In this document: positions 37,798 through 47,759 of the stretch, one piece after another
Position numbering within the stretch: the first letter of the stretch is position 1
How the letters are laid out: the number at the start of each line of letters is the position of its first letter
Source of the DNA: BOG-908 sp963795825
Lineage (GTDB): Bacteria > Pseudomonadota > Alphaproteobacteria > Acetobacterales > Acetobacteraceae
NCBI GenBank assembly: GCA_963795825.1
Contig: CAWCIW010000003.1
Span: forward strand, 124,001-188,000
DNA length: 64,000 nucleotides
Reading direction: 5' to 3'
Program-made: the position numbers and the translations under genes
Notes under the pieces: model-generated
Databases searched by the model: none
Told to the model about the DNA's origin: nothing
Seen by the model: the letters and a program-made list of their open reading frames with translations, nothing else

Positions 37798-38319
37798 CCC
37801 TAGCCTGAACCCCATCACAAAATCATCGAACCTAGCACTACCAACCTGAAAAACTCGCGTGCCCACCTCGCAGAACCCCTGCCGCCGGTAAAAAGCAACA
37901 GCCCGCGCATTGCGCTTCAACACCCCCAGAACAACAGAGCGCGCCCCACGCCGCCCAGCCTCCGCAAGCGCGCGCGACATCAGCTTATGGCCAACCCCCG
38001 TGCCGTGATACCGCGAGAGCACGTAGATGCGCTGCACCTCCAGGTCGTCCGGATCGGGTGCGGCCTCGGGCAGCGTAGCCGGCATCAGCACCAGGTAGCC
38101 GACCGCGTTGCCGCGCGCCGTCTCGGCGATCCAGATCACGATGTCCGGGTCCGCCAGCCACGCCGCGTACACGCCGGCGGCATGGCGCCGTTCGCAATGC
38201 GCAACGATATCGGGCCCGTCGACCAGCTCGGCATAGGTCTCCAGCATGGTGGCCGCGCCCACCAGAGCGAGTGCCGGCGCGTCGGAGGTTGCCGCGCGGC
38301 GTATCGCCAGATCGGTCAA
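37795..38319 (-). CDS. GNAT-family N-acetyltransferase
   Basis: 174 residues. GNAT fold with the acetyl-CoA loop RYHGTGVGHKLMSRALAEA (R/Q-x-x-G-x-G type), preceded by LEVQRIYVLS and followed by VVLGVLKRNARAVAFYRRQG and FCEVGTRVF. The N-terminus AIRRAATSDAPALALVG is typical. Acts on a small molecule or a protein N-terminus; substrate unknown. Cytosolic, frame intact. It ends with GFRLG and a TAG in repeat R17. The gene at 38335 ends 16 bp before its start on the same strand, so the two are likely cotranscribed. Confidence 0.85.
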   Translation of the reverse strand: MTDLAIRRAATSDAPALALVGAATMLETYAELVDGPDIVAHCERRHAAGVYAAWLADPDIVIWIAETARGNAVGYLVLMPATLPEAAPDPDDLEVQRIYVLSRYHGTGVGHKLMSRALAEAGRRGARSVVLGVLKRNARAVAFYRRQGFCEVGTRVFQVGSARFDDFVMGFRLG

Positions 38320-38334
38320 AGGCCGCCGCCGGGT

Positions 38335-39225
38335 CTAAGCAGCCTTGCCCTGCGCGGGGTTTTTCTTCGCAACGCCGCCATCATTCGCCACGGCGACCGT
38401 GAACACGGTGATGCCGGAGGCCGGTGCCGGGCCGGCAGCCGCGAACCGGCAATCGCGATGCAGGAACAGCAGCCGGTCCGGACCGAAACTGTATTCGATG
38501 CTGCCGGCCTGCGGCGCGGCCACCGGCCCCGCGGCGGCGCGGCCGGCCAGATGCGAGCGCTCCTCCAGCAGCAGCCGTCCGCGCTCCTGGCTCCAAAGCG
38601 CCACGACCGGGGCGCCGGCCTGACGCAGCACGGCGGGATTCGCCGTCAGTTCGGAGACCGCCGCGAGCGTCGTGCAGATGACGGGCGCCTCGGTCAGCAG
38701 CACCAGCCCGAGCAGTTCCTGCGCCACGGCAGCGGGATCGAGCCGGCCGGCGGCCTCCGGTCCGGCGCCGCGCTTGGCCGCCCGCAGACCGCGCTCGTAG
38801 GCCCCCGCCGTCTGCACGCATTTCAGGAAATCGTATTCCGGCTGCTCGAGCATGCCGCGATCCATCATCCACGAAACGCTGGCGGGCGGTATCGCGCCGA
38901 GTTCGGCGGACTCGACGAGCCGGTCGTCCGCGCCGGCGATCCGGCTCGCCGGCTGTATCAGCGCCATGTCGGAAAACTGCAGCCGCACGATCATCGCGCC
39001 GGCGGTCTCGCCCTCGGCCAGGCGCACCGGAAAGTCGTAGCCGCAATAGCCGTCGCCGAGTTTGGCATCGAGCAGGTCCTGGCGGAAAATATCGACCTTG
39101 CCGGCGCCCACGCAGCGCGATCCCACAAAGGCCAGCACGGTCTTGTCGCGCAGATTGCCCGTCGCGGAATACAACCATCCCGCAACGCGCGTTTTTTGCG
39201 CGACCTCGATTGCGCCTCTGATCAT
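38335..39225 (-). CDS. Conserved hypothetical protein of the glycan-type cluster
   Basis: About 296 residues from ATG 39225. It begins IRGAIEVAQKTRVAGWLYSA, has a beta-rich first half (VGSRCVGAGKVDIFRQDLLD, GYCGYDFPVRLAEGETAG) reminiscent of the small beta domain that accompanies glycan enzymes, and ends SIEYSFGPDRLLFLHRDCRF followed by TVFTVAVANDGG. No catalytic motif recognised. It is the most downstream gene of a minus-strand run with two methyltransferases and three glycosyltransferases, so a role in surface glycan handling is inferred from position only. Confidence 0.6.
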   Translation of the reverse strand: MIRGAIEVAQKTRVAGWLYSATGNLRDKTVLAFVGSRCVGAGKVDIFRQDLLDAKLGDGYCGYDFPVRLAEGETAGAMIVRLQFSDMALIQPASRIAGADDRLVESAELGAIPPASVSWMMDRGMLEQPEYDFLKCVQTAGAYERGLRAAKRGAGPEAAGRLDPAAVAQELLGLVLLTEAPVICTTLAAVSELTANPAVLRQAGAPVVALWSQERGRLLLEERSHLAGRAAAGPVAAPQAGSIEYSFGPDRLLFLHRDCRFAAAGPAPASGITVFTVAVANDGGVAKKNPAQGKAA

Positions 39226-39428
39226 CACGCCCCCCGGCCATATCTCGGCTCGCAGTATCAACCCTTCTGCTACGCGCGCGAGCATCGGTCGATGACAAAA
39301 AGAATACGCAGCCGCCTGATGGTGCACTGCGCCAGCCCGGCAAAACTGGCTTACCTGCGCCTCCAAACGCAAGCGCGATCTGGTTCAGATTTCGAAAAAA
39401 CAGTGATGCAGGATAACACAATGTCGCG

Positions 39429-39446
39429 CGTTACATGATGGTAACG
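39429..39446. promoter_or_regulatory. Inverted repeat CGTTAC-N6-GTAACG
   Basis: CGTTAC (39429-39434) and GTAACG (39441-39446) are exact inverted partners, in a 263-bp gap between minus-strand genes. The half-site resembles that of the palindrome at 21920. The gap also holds AT-rich sequence (TTTCGAAAAAACAGTGATG). Site function unproven. Confidence 0.35.
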
Positions 39447-39488
39447 GAAACACACGAAAGATACCGTAAGCCCACCGTGCAGAATGCG

Positions 39489-40316
39489 TCAGGCCGGCTT
39501 GCGCGCCAGGATGAGCTGGCTCTTCGGCGCGAAATCGTCGAGCGTGCGCTTGATCTTGGCGCCGTCTTTCGTCTCGAGCAGCGCGATCCATGTCTGCGAC
39601 CACAGATCCAGCGCGGGATGGCGCTGGCCGAGCTCGACATTGCAGCTCCAGAACATCGCCCACCACATCGCCCAGAAGAAACCGTACGTGTGGGTGCGTT
39701 CGATCGCTAATCCGCCCTGCATCAACAAATCGGCGAATTCCGGACGCTGCAGCACGCGCACATGGTTCGGCACCGCGAAATAGGCCGGCGGTGCCAGCGG
39801 CTTCTGCAGGCCCTCCATCACCGGATCGGGCACCGATACCAGATAGCGCGCCCCGGGCGCCCCCACGCGCACCAGCTCCGCCACGAACGCCGCGGCATCG
39901 GGCACATGTTCGATCACCTCGGTGCAGATCACCACGGTGGCAAAGCCGTCCGGCAGCGGGATCGGGTCGCAGGTACTGACGATCGGGGTGATCTCGCGCG
40001 CGCGGCTTTGCCTGGCGCGACGCTCCGTCTCCGCCACGCGGCCTGCATCCATATCGACGAACGCCACATGCGCGCCCTGCTGCCCGGCGAAATAGATATT
40101 GCCGCCGTCGCCGCAGCCAACGTCGAGCACCACGTCGGCGGCGGTGATCGGGAAGCCCTCGATCAGCTCGCCGGTGTCGTTGCGATACCAGCCACCGGCG
40201 GCCGCGTCGATCAGGCCTACGCGATCGGGGTCGGCGCCGTTGCTGAAATCGACGATGCCGTGCTTGTCGGGCTGGGCGGGGCGGGGGCGGCGGAACAGGG
40301 CGGATAGGGAGGGCAT
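39489..40316 (-). CDS. SAM-dependent methyltransferase, paralogue 1
   Basis: 275 residues from ATG 40316. Class I methyltransferase: motif I VVLDVGCGDGGNIYFAGQQG, then VAFVDMDAGRVAETE, FATVVICTEVIEHVPD, and ELVRVGAPGARYLVSVPDP. The C-terminal half has WAMFWSCNVELGQRHPALDL and SQLILARKP. The region just before motif I (WYRNDTGELIEGFPIT) is shared with the next gene. The two are clearly tandem duplicates, separated by repeat R18. Probably modifies a sugar in a surface glycan, by cluster context; the acceptor is unknown. Confidence 0.83.
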   Translation of the reverse strand: MPSLSALFRRPRPAQPDKHGIVDFSNGADPDRVGLIDAAAGGWYRNDTGELIEGFPITAADVVLDVGCGDGGNIYFAGQQGAHVAFVDMDAGRVAETERRARQSRAREITPIVSTCDPIPLPDGFATVVICTEVIEHVPDAAAFVAELVRVGAPGARYLVSVPDPVMEGLQKPLAPPAYFAVPNHVRVLQRPEFADLLMQGGLAIERTHTYGFFWAMWWAMFWSCNVELGQRHPALDLWSQTWIALLETKDGAKIKRTLDDFAPKSQLILARKPA

Positions 40317-40333
40317 TTGGGCTCCGGGCGGTG

Positions 40334-40519
40334 TAGGCAAGCAAGGTCTTCTTTTTTGAAAAAAAGAAGCAAAAAACTTTTGCTCCCCCGCCTGCACCAA
40401 GGCCTACGCATTTTCTGCCAATGCGCGAACGGCAGAAAGTGCGCAGGCCGTCGGGCAGGCGTCACAGCAAAAGTTTTTTGGTGCTTTTTTTCAAAAAAGA
40501 AGGCCTTCCTTGCTTCCTA
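40334..40519. repeat. IPE copy R18, two-armed, between paralogues
   Basis: Left arm GGTCTTCTTTTTTG, right arm GTTTTTTGGTGC with AAAAAAGAAGGCC: a mixed arm, half of each type. The core has CCGCCTGCACC and GGGCAGGCG. It lies exactly between the two duplicated methyltransferase genes. Confidence 0.9.
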
Positions 40520-41338
40520 CCACGCCGCCGGCGCCTTGCGCGCAAGGATCAACTGGCTCTTCGGCGTCAGCGCATCCAGCGCCGCCTTGATACGCGCCCC
40601 ATCCGGACTGTGCAGGATAGCGATCCACGCCTTGGACCAGTGCACCAGCGCCGGATGCTGCCGCCCCTCCCCGGCTGCCTCGCAGCTCCAGTAGAACGCC
40701 CACCACACGGACCAGAAGAACCCGTAACCCTGCACCTTTTCGATCAGCAGACCGTGGCCGGTGAGCAGCGCCTGGAACTCGTCGCGCGCAAACACGCGCA
40801 GATGGTTTGGCGCGCGGAAGAAGCTCTCGTCGGCCAGCTTGCGCTGCACGCCTTCGCCGATCGGATCGGGCACGGAAATCAGATAGCGCGCGCCGGGCGC
40901 CCCCACGCGCACCAGCTCGGCCACCAGCCTGGCGGGGTCCGGCACGTGCTCCAGAACCTCGGTGCAGATCACCACGGTGGCGAAACCGTCCGCCACCGGG
41001 ATAGGGTCGCAATCGCTCACGATCGGCTGGACCGCGCGGGCGCGGCTGGACCGCGCGCGCCGCTCGGTCTCCGCCACGCGGGCCGGCTCGATGTCGGTGA
41101 AGGCCACATGCGCGCCCTGCTGGCCGCAGAAATACAGGTTGCCGCCGTCGCCGCAGCCTACGTCGAGCACCACGTCGGTTTCGCGTATCGGGAAGCCGGC
41201 GATCAGCTCGCCGGTGTCGTTGCGGAACCAGCCGCCGGCTACCGCGTCGATCAGGCCCACGAGCTCCCAGTCGGGGCCGGACATCTCGGTGACGGCCGAT
41301 ACGCCTGAGGCGGCAAAGGTGTCTGTCTGGTCTGGCAC
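40517..41338 (-). CDS. SAM-dependent methyltransferase, paralogue 2
   Basis: 273 residues from ATG 41338. Same layout as the gene at 39489: WFRNDTGELIAGFPI, VVLDVGCGDGGNLYFCGQQG, VAFTDIEPARVAETE, FATVVICTEVLEHVPD, ELVRVGAPGARYLISVPDP and SQLILARKAPAAW. Differences concentrate in the substrate part (FFRAPNHLRVFARDEFQALL against YFAVPNHVRVLQRPEFADLL), so the two copies may act on different acceptors. Its TAG is at the R18 edge. Confidence 0.83.
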   Translation of the reverse strand: MPDQTDTFAASGVSAVTEMSGPDWELVGLIDAVAGGWFRNDTGELIAGFPIRETDVVLDVGCGDGGNLYFCGQQGAHVAFTDIEPARVAETERRARSSRARAVQPIVSDCDPIPVADGFATVVICTEVLEHVPDPARLVAELVRVGAPGARYLISVPDPIGEGVQRKLADESFFRAPNHLRVFARDEFQALLTGHGLLIEKVQGYGFFWSVWWAFYWSCEAAGEGRQHPALVHWSKAWIAILHSPDGARIKAALDALTPKSQLILARKAPAAW

Positions 41339-41362
41339 GGGCGGGCCTCACGTTGGGCAAAA

Positions 41363-41533
41363 AAGGAAGGAAGGCCTTCTTTTTTGCAAAAAAGAAGCAA
41401 AAAACTCTTGGGGGTGCTGTCGCGCCCAGGCTGGCTGCAGGCGCGCTTTGGTCACTTGATGGAGCGTTGGCCTGAGCGAACGGAGCAAAAGTTTTTTGGT
41501 CCTTTTTGCAAAAAGGACTGCTTGCCTTGCCTA
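41363..41533. repeat. IPE copy R19, two-armed
   Basis: Left arm GGCCTTCTTTTTTGCAAAAA (loop TTGCAA), right arm GGTCCTTTTTGCAAAAAGGA, also with a TGCA loop. The core is unlike R20 and close to that of R8 (GCTGTCGCGC). Confidence 0.9.
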
Positions 41534-41539
41534 CCCCTA

Positions 41540-42802
41540 TTACAAGAGCGCCCTTCCGATCGCCGCCCGCAACCGCCCCAGCACAACCTCCGCGCTACAA
41601 TGCCGCCGCAAACTCGCCGTAGCCGCGCGGCTCATCGCATCATAGCGCGCCGGCGCCGAAAGCGCATCGCGGAAGCTCGCCAGATACGCGCGGTCCAGGC
41701 TGGCGGCGTCGATACGGCGCCGGCACGTGCGCACCGCGCGCCTGGTATCCTGCGGCCAGAATGTCGGCTCGGCGCTGCTGCCCACCAGATAGGCGCAGTC
41801 CGCCGTCACGTAATCCGCCATGCCGGTATGCGGCGGCGCGATCGCCGGCTTGCCGGCGGACATGAACTCCATCAGCGGCAGGCACTGGCCCTCGCCATGC
41901 GCGCTGTTCACCACATACGACGTCACGCGGACCATCTCGCGGTAGGACTCGTCGTCGAGGAAGCCGTGCACCAGCACCACGCGGCAGGCGAACGGGGCCA
42001 GGCGCCACAGCAGGCGCAGCATCGCGGCCAAGCCGTCGGTGCCGTCATAATGGGTGAGCTTAAGCAGCAGCGTGGCGCCGGGCTCCCGGGCCAGCGTGCG
42101 GCAGAAACAGGCCACCATGTCCGGCCAGTTCTTGCGGCCGTCCTCCGGATTGAACACCGAGGTGTAGACGATCCCGCTCAGCGCCACCGTCCGGCCGCCT
42201 TGGTGGCTGACGCGCGCCAGCGCCACCTCGGCCAGCCAGTCGTGGTCGGGTGCCAGCGCCGGCCAGTCCAGATCGCGGCTGTCGATCACCGTGCCGCGCA
42301 CGCGCAGGGTGGCGCCGCTAGTCCACGGCCGCGCGTGATCCGCCGCGGCAAAGCGGTCCCACACCGGCGAGGGAATGCTGGCCACCGGGAAATCCGCGCC
42401 GAGCGTTCGCCGCACCAGCCCGGCCGTGGCTTCGGAATGCACCACCGCGCGGCCGAGCCGGCGCAGCGCCCACACCCAGTTGTTTCGGGGCTCGCCGTCC
42501 CAGGCCTCGTCGGGCAGCGTGTCGAACTCCCAGGCGAATACCGGGATCGTGGGGCAGGCCAGCCCGACCGGCGTGCGGTGCGGCGGCGAGAAGCTGAGGA
42601 ACACGCAATCCTGGCCGAGCGCGCGGGCGTTGCGCCAGATCTGGTCGACTTCGGTGGCAGGGTCGGTGACGGCCACCACCACGCCGAGCTGCTCCAGCAG
42701 CGGGCGGAACTCGCGCAACACGAAATAGTAGCTGTATTCCGCCCGGCCGAGCTGGGTCCGTATGGTCGCCGCGGTGGTCTCCGCGTGGACGATCAGGATC
42801 AT
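41540..42802 (-). CDS. Glycosyltransferase-like protein (GT-B type)
   Basis: About 420 residues from ATG 42802 (MILIVHAETTAATIRTQLGR). A GT-B-like pattern: CPTIPVFAWEFDTLPDEAWD and NNWVWALRRLGRAVVHSEAT in the first half; GRKNWPDMVACFCRTLAREP, VVLVHGFLDDESYREMVRVT and GQCLPLMEFMSAGKPAIAPP in the second. The last holds the usual acidic residue of GT4-type enzymes (E-F-M-S-A-G-K-P). No membrane helix. Start overlaps the stop of the next gene by ATGA, so translation is coupled. Likely adds a sugar to a surface polymer; donor and acceptor unknown. Confidence 0.78.
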   Translation of the reverse strand: MILIVHAETTAATIRTQLGRAEYSYYFVLREFRPLLEQLGVVVAVTDPATEVDQIWRNARALGQDCVFLSFSPPHRTPVGLACPTIPVFAWEFDTLPDEAWDGEPRNNWVWALRRLGRAVVHSEATAGLVRRTLGADFPVASIPSPVWDRFAAADHARPWTSGATLRVRGTVIDSRDLDWPALAPDHDWLAEVALARVSHQGGRTVALSGIVYTSVFNPEDGRKNWPDMVACFCRTLAREPGATLLLKLTHYDGTDGLAAMLRLLWRLAPFACRVVLVHGFLDDESYREMVRVTSYVVNSAHGEGQCLPLMEFMSAGKPAIAPPHTGMADYVTADCAYLVGSSAEPTFWPQDTRRAVRTCRRRIDAASLDRAYLASFRDALSAPARYDAMSRAATASLRRHCSAEVVLGRLRAAIGRALL

Positions 42803-44289
42803 GCCAGGCCCACGAAGGCGGCGAGCGCGCGGGCGCCGGCCTCGTTGCGCGCGCGCAGGCGGGCTACCGCCGCCTGCTGCAGGCGGGCATAGGCCGCCTG
42901 GTCCGCCGCCAGTCTGTAGGCGTTCGTGTAGGCCTGGCACAGGCTGTCCCAGTCCAGCCGGTGGGATTCGGTGCGCAGCCGCTCGCCCGGATCGCCCGGC
43001 CAGTGGTCGGGTGCCGCGGACGAGGCCACGCAGAGCGGGCCGCCGGCTTCGACGAAATCCGCCAGCGCGCTGTGCGCCGGTGCGATCGCCGGGCGGCCGC
43101 GCGCCATAAAGCCGATCAGCGGGAGCGGCGCCGCCTCGGCATGGCTGGCGCACACGTAATAGGCGCTGGCATCGATCAGCGCGTCGGCTTCCGCCTGGGT
43201 CGGCAGCGCGTCGAGCACGATCACGCGGCAGCGGAACGGCAGCAGCCGGCGCAGGAAGGCGGCGAGCGCCTCGCGCGTCCCGCCATCGATCCCGGCGGCG
43301 CGTAGCAGCAGCGTGGCGCCCGGCTGGTCGCGGAACGCGAACACGAAGGCCGAGATCGCATCCGACCAGCTACGGTCCCATACCCCGTGCACGGCGGCGA
43401 ACACCGTGCCGGACAAAGCGAGATCGCTGGTCTGCCACGCGGCGTGCGGCGGCGCGTCGCCATCGCCCGGTAAAGCGAGCGTATCCGGCGCATCGGGCGA
43501 CCGGCGCTGCAGGCCACGCCGCAGGGCGCGCACCAGGCCGCGCGTGGCGCGCGCGCCGGCGCGGTCGACCGGCGCGGGCAGGAGGTCCTGCACGGCGTCG
43601 CGATACCATTCGCTGGCGTGCAGGCGCGTGGTGCCCAGCCGGTAGCGCAGCGTCTTGCGCCAGGGTGGCGGCGCTTCGGGCTCCTCCTCCTCCGCCTCGG
43701 TGGTGGCGGGCCGCAGTGCGACCGCGTCGTCCGCGGGCTCCGGCGTGGCCACCGGCGCCGGCCAGGCCGCCGTGTCCAGGAAGGTGAAGCTGCCGATCAC
43801 CGTGCCGGCCGCGCTGCGCGCGGGGATGGTGCTTGGGAGCGTGACCATCGGCGAGACGGCGCACACAGCGAAGTCGGGGCCCATCGCCGCGGCCACCGCG
43901 CTTGCGGTGTGGTCCGACAGGCAAATCGCGCGGCCGAACCGCGCCAGCGCGGCGCGCCAGTCCAGGCCGGACGTCCCGTCCGGTGCGGTGGGTATGCGCG
44001 CGAGGCCGCAGCCGAACACCGGTATGGTCGGGCAGCCCGCCACCTCGGTGCAGGCATCCGGCGGCGCGAAACACAGATGCACGCAGGCGCCGCGCCGCGT
44101 GGCGCGTCGCGCGGCCGATTTCAGCGCGCCGGGCGAAAGCGCCACGCTCACGCTGCCGCCGGACGAAGCGGCCAGCCGCTCGCAGGGTATGGCGAAGGCG
44201 CGCAGGACAGCGCCCAGCCCGGTCTCAGGGCTGCCGCCGCCAAAAGTCGATTCAGGTTCCGCCTGTCCGGTCGATAACAGGAAATCCAC
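42799..44289 (-). CDS. Glycosyltransferase-like protein with internal acidic linker
   Basis: 496 residues, intact. Related in outline to the neighbouring gene: GCPTIPVFGCGLARIPTAPD, ARFGRAICLSDHTASAVAAA, then a long acidic/proline linker (TTEAEEEEPEAPPPW) not found in the neighbour. The C-terminal GT-B half has AFVFAFRDQPGATLLLRAAG, RVIVLDALPTQAEADALIDA and PLPLIGFMARGRPAIAPAHS. The acidic catalytic residue seen in the neighbour (MEFMSAGKP) is replaced by glycine (IGFMARGRP), so activity is uncertain. The N-terminal half is divergent; it may act as an accessory subunit. Confidence 0.7.
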   Translation of the reverse strand: MDFLLSTGQAEPESTFGGGSPETGLGAVLRAFAIPCERLAASSGGSVSVALSPGALKSAARRATRRGACVHLCFAPPDACTEVAGCPTIPVFGCGLARIPTAPDGTSGLDWRAALARFGRAICLSDHTASAVAAAMGPDFAVCAVSPMVTLPSTIPARSAAGTVIGSFTFLDTAAWPAPVATPEPADDAVALRPATTEAEEEEPEAPPPWRKTLRYRLGTTRLHASEWYRDAVQDLLPAPVDRAGARATRGLVRALRRGLQRRSPDAPDTLALPGDGDAPPHAAWQTSDLALSGTVFAAVHGVWDRSWSDAISAFVFAFRDQPGATLLLRAAGIDGGTREALAAFLRRLLPFRCRVIVLDALPTQAEADALIDASAYYVCASHAEAAPLPLIGFMARGRPAIAPAHSALADFVEAGGPLCVASSAAPDHWPGDPGERLRTESHRLDWDSLCQAYTNAYRLAADQAAYARLQQAAVARLRARNEAGARALAAFVGLA

Positions 44290-44352
44290 TACGCGGACGC
44301 CTACCCTATCCTGGTCACTCAGGGCGTACGATCACGCCGGCACCAGGGTTCC

Positions 44353-45832
44353 CTACCAGCCGGAAACGCGCCCGGAAAGGCCGGCGAACAGCCCATCCCA
44401 CGCCTGGCGGACGGCTTCGGGACGGAACCGCGCGAGCACGCGGGAGCTGCGCGCGCGCAACTCGGCGGCGAGCTCGGCATGGCCCGGCCGGCTGGTCAGC
44501 CGCTCGATGCCGGTGGCGATCGCGTCTGTGTCGTAGGGGTCCACGTAGAGGGCGGCGTCGCCGAAGATCCAGCGGAACACCGGCAGGTCCGACACCACGC
44601 AGGGTGCGCCCACCTGCATCGCCTCGAGCGGCGAGTAGCCGAAGCCCTCGTTGAACGACGGGAACGCGAAGCAGGCCGCACCCCGCATCAGCGCCTGCAG
44701 CTCCTCCTGCGGCACGTTCTGCAGATGCAGCACGCGCCCGCTCTCCACGCCGGGCCGCATCTCGGCGAGCACCGCCTCCTCCCGCCAGCCGGGGCCGCCG
44801 ACGATGACCAGCCGCAGATCGGGGTCCGAGCGCGAGATCACCCGCTCCCAGCCGCGTATCAGGCCGGGGAAGTTCTTGCGCGGCTCCAGGGTGGATACGC
44901 TCAGCACGTAGCGCATCCCCGGCGCCGGCGGCTGCCAGCCGGGCGGTGCCGTCACGTGCTCGCCGCCCTCCGGCCGGCGGCCGAGCGCGCGGAACCGGAT
45001 GTGGCGGCGTATCACGGCGCCGATGTCGATGCCCTCCGCCGCACGGTCCGCCGGCGCCACCGCGCAGGGTATCACCACGGCATGTTCGGCGCGGCGCGGG
45101 TCCAGGCTGATGAGGCTTTCGCAGGCTCTGCGGCGAGTTGCAGGCGAAGATCGCGTCCGGCGCGCAGGCGCGCACCAGGCGGGAATGCGCCAGCGCCACC
45201 TTCCAGCCGACGACGGTATCGGTATCGGTCACCGGCACCGCATCGTGGAAGCGCACGATCTGGCGCACGCCGGGCGGCAGGCGCACCGGGCGCGGCATGC
45301 AGAACAGCACGGCGTCGAACCCGCCGGCGGCCAGGCGTTTGCGCAGCGGCACCGGCGGGTGGGCGCACAGATCGATGATGGAGCTCACCGACAGGTCGGT
45401 GGCGAAGTAGCTCTGCGCCAGCACGCCGGCGCGCTGGTCCGGCGACAGTGTTTTGGCGAACAGCACGCGCCACAGGGCGTTGAGCTGCCCGCGATCCTCC
45501 AGCGGCAGAAGCTGGTGCGCGCTGCGCACCACCTGGCGCAACGTCTGTGCGCGCTGCAGCAGGCTGAACGGGAAGGAGCGCCGCTCCGGCCGCTCCCAGT
45601 TGCGCTCCATCCAGTGCAGCACCGCGGCGGTCAGCGCCGCGGCATCGGGCCGGCCGGGGCGCACGTGCGGCAGATCGTGCCGCCCGGTGGGCATCAGCAG
45701 GCCGGATACCTCCACCTGGGGCAGGCCGCACAGCATAGCGAAGATCAGCCGCAGATCCTGCGCCACGCCCACATAGCCGTCCGCCGCATGGCTGAGATCG
45801 ACCAGCACGCGGGTGGACACGGCGCGCGTCAT
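44353..45832 (-). CDS. GT4-family glycosyltransferase, frameshifted
   Basis: About 490 residues. N-terminal half from ATG 45832 (STRVLVDLSHAADGYVGVAQ), with FDAVLFCMPRPVRLPPGVRQ and IVRFHDAVPVTDTDTVVGWK. A frameshift near 45128 leads to the donor-binding half: RYVLSVSTLEPRKNFPGLIR, LVIVGGPGWREEAVLAEM, and the E-x7-E motif in NEGFGYSPLEAMQVGAPCVV. That is a classical retaining GT4 layout (mannosyl- or rhamnosyltransferase-like). Furthest upstream gene of the minus-strand cluster, so the promoter is in the gap 45833-46133. Confidence 0.85.
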
Positions 45833-46133
45833 GCGCGGCGCGCCCTGGCCCGGCAGGCCGGGGTCGGGCTGCAGCGGGCGGTCGCCGCCGGGCTTGCGGG
45901 TCAGGAGCAGGATGATTTCCGGAAATGTTTCAAGGCGCTTGGCTCGGGTATGGCTTGCCGCACGCGGCGGTCAGACACGCGCCATGTTGGCTGGCGGCTG
46001 GCCGGCGGCAAGCGGTGTTCTACGTGTTGTTATCGCAGCGGCGATGCGGGCGGCGTGATGTGCCATGCGGGGCACGGCGCGGGCAACCCTGGTTGTGGAT
46101 GCTTTCATTTTGCCACATAGCGGTTTACCGGGA
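45833..46133. other. Gene-free upstream region of the glycan cluster
   Basis: 300 bp without a convincing reading frame. It contains lower-GC stretches (AGGATGATTTCCGGAAATG; TGGATGCTTTCATTTTGCC) and the probable minus-strand promoter for the glycosyltransferases. No clear operator. A 75-codon frame at 45813-46058 has no recognisable features and was not called. Confidence 0.4.
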
Positions 46134-46314
46134 GTAAGGAAGAAAGCAGTCCTTTTTCGAGAAAAAGGACCAAAAAGCTTTTGCTCCGACGCCTGCACCG
46201 CGATCTTGGCTGCTTCTGCAAACGCAGGTACTTGCAGACAGAGCGCAGGCCTTGGTGCAGGCGGGGCGCAAAAGCTTTTTGGTCCTTTTTCTCGAAAAAG
46301 GACTGCTTCCTTAC
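46134..46314. repeat. IPE copy R20, two-armed, the most symmetrical
   Basis: Arms GCAGTCCTTTTTCGAGAAAA and its mirror at the right. The core starts TCCGACGCCTGCACC and holds CTGCAAACGCAGGTACTTGCAG; the right side has TTGGTGCAGGCG. A good reference copy for the family. Confidence 0.93.
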
Positions 46315-46324
46315 TTTCTGCCGG

Positions 46325-47569
<1,245 letters not shown>

Positions 47570-47596
47570 GTGGGGGTGGTAGCGAGGCGGGTAAGC

Positions 47597-47759
47597 CAAG
47601 GCAAGGAAGGCCTTCTTTTCTGAAGAAAAGGAGAGACTTTTGCGCCCCCCACCGCTGTGCCGGCGCATGCGTCTGCATAGGAAGTGGAGCCTGGGTGCAG
47701 GCGGGGGAGCAAAAGTTTTTTGGTCCTTTTTTTCAAAAAAGGACTGCTTCCTTGCCTAA
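47597..47759. repeat. IPE copy R21, left arm shortened
   Basis: Left arm GGCCTTCTTTTCTGAAGAAA loses the AGAAGCAAA part and joins GAGAGACTTTTGC. Right arm is normal (GTTTTTTGGTCC). Contains GCCGGCGCATGCGTCTGCAT in the core. The TAG of flhG is at its right edge. Confidence 0.88.

Noticed and set aside
45813..46058. 81-codon frame upstream of the glycan cluster
   Set aside because: No start signal, signal peptide or family pattern; overlaps the start of a convincing minus-strand gene.
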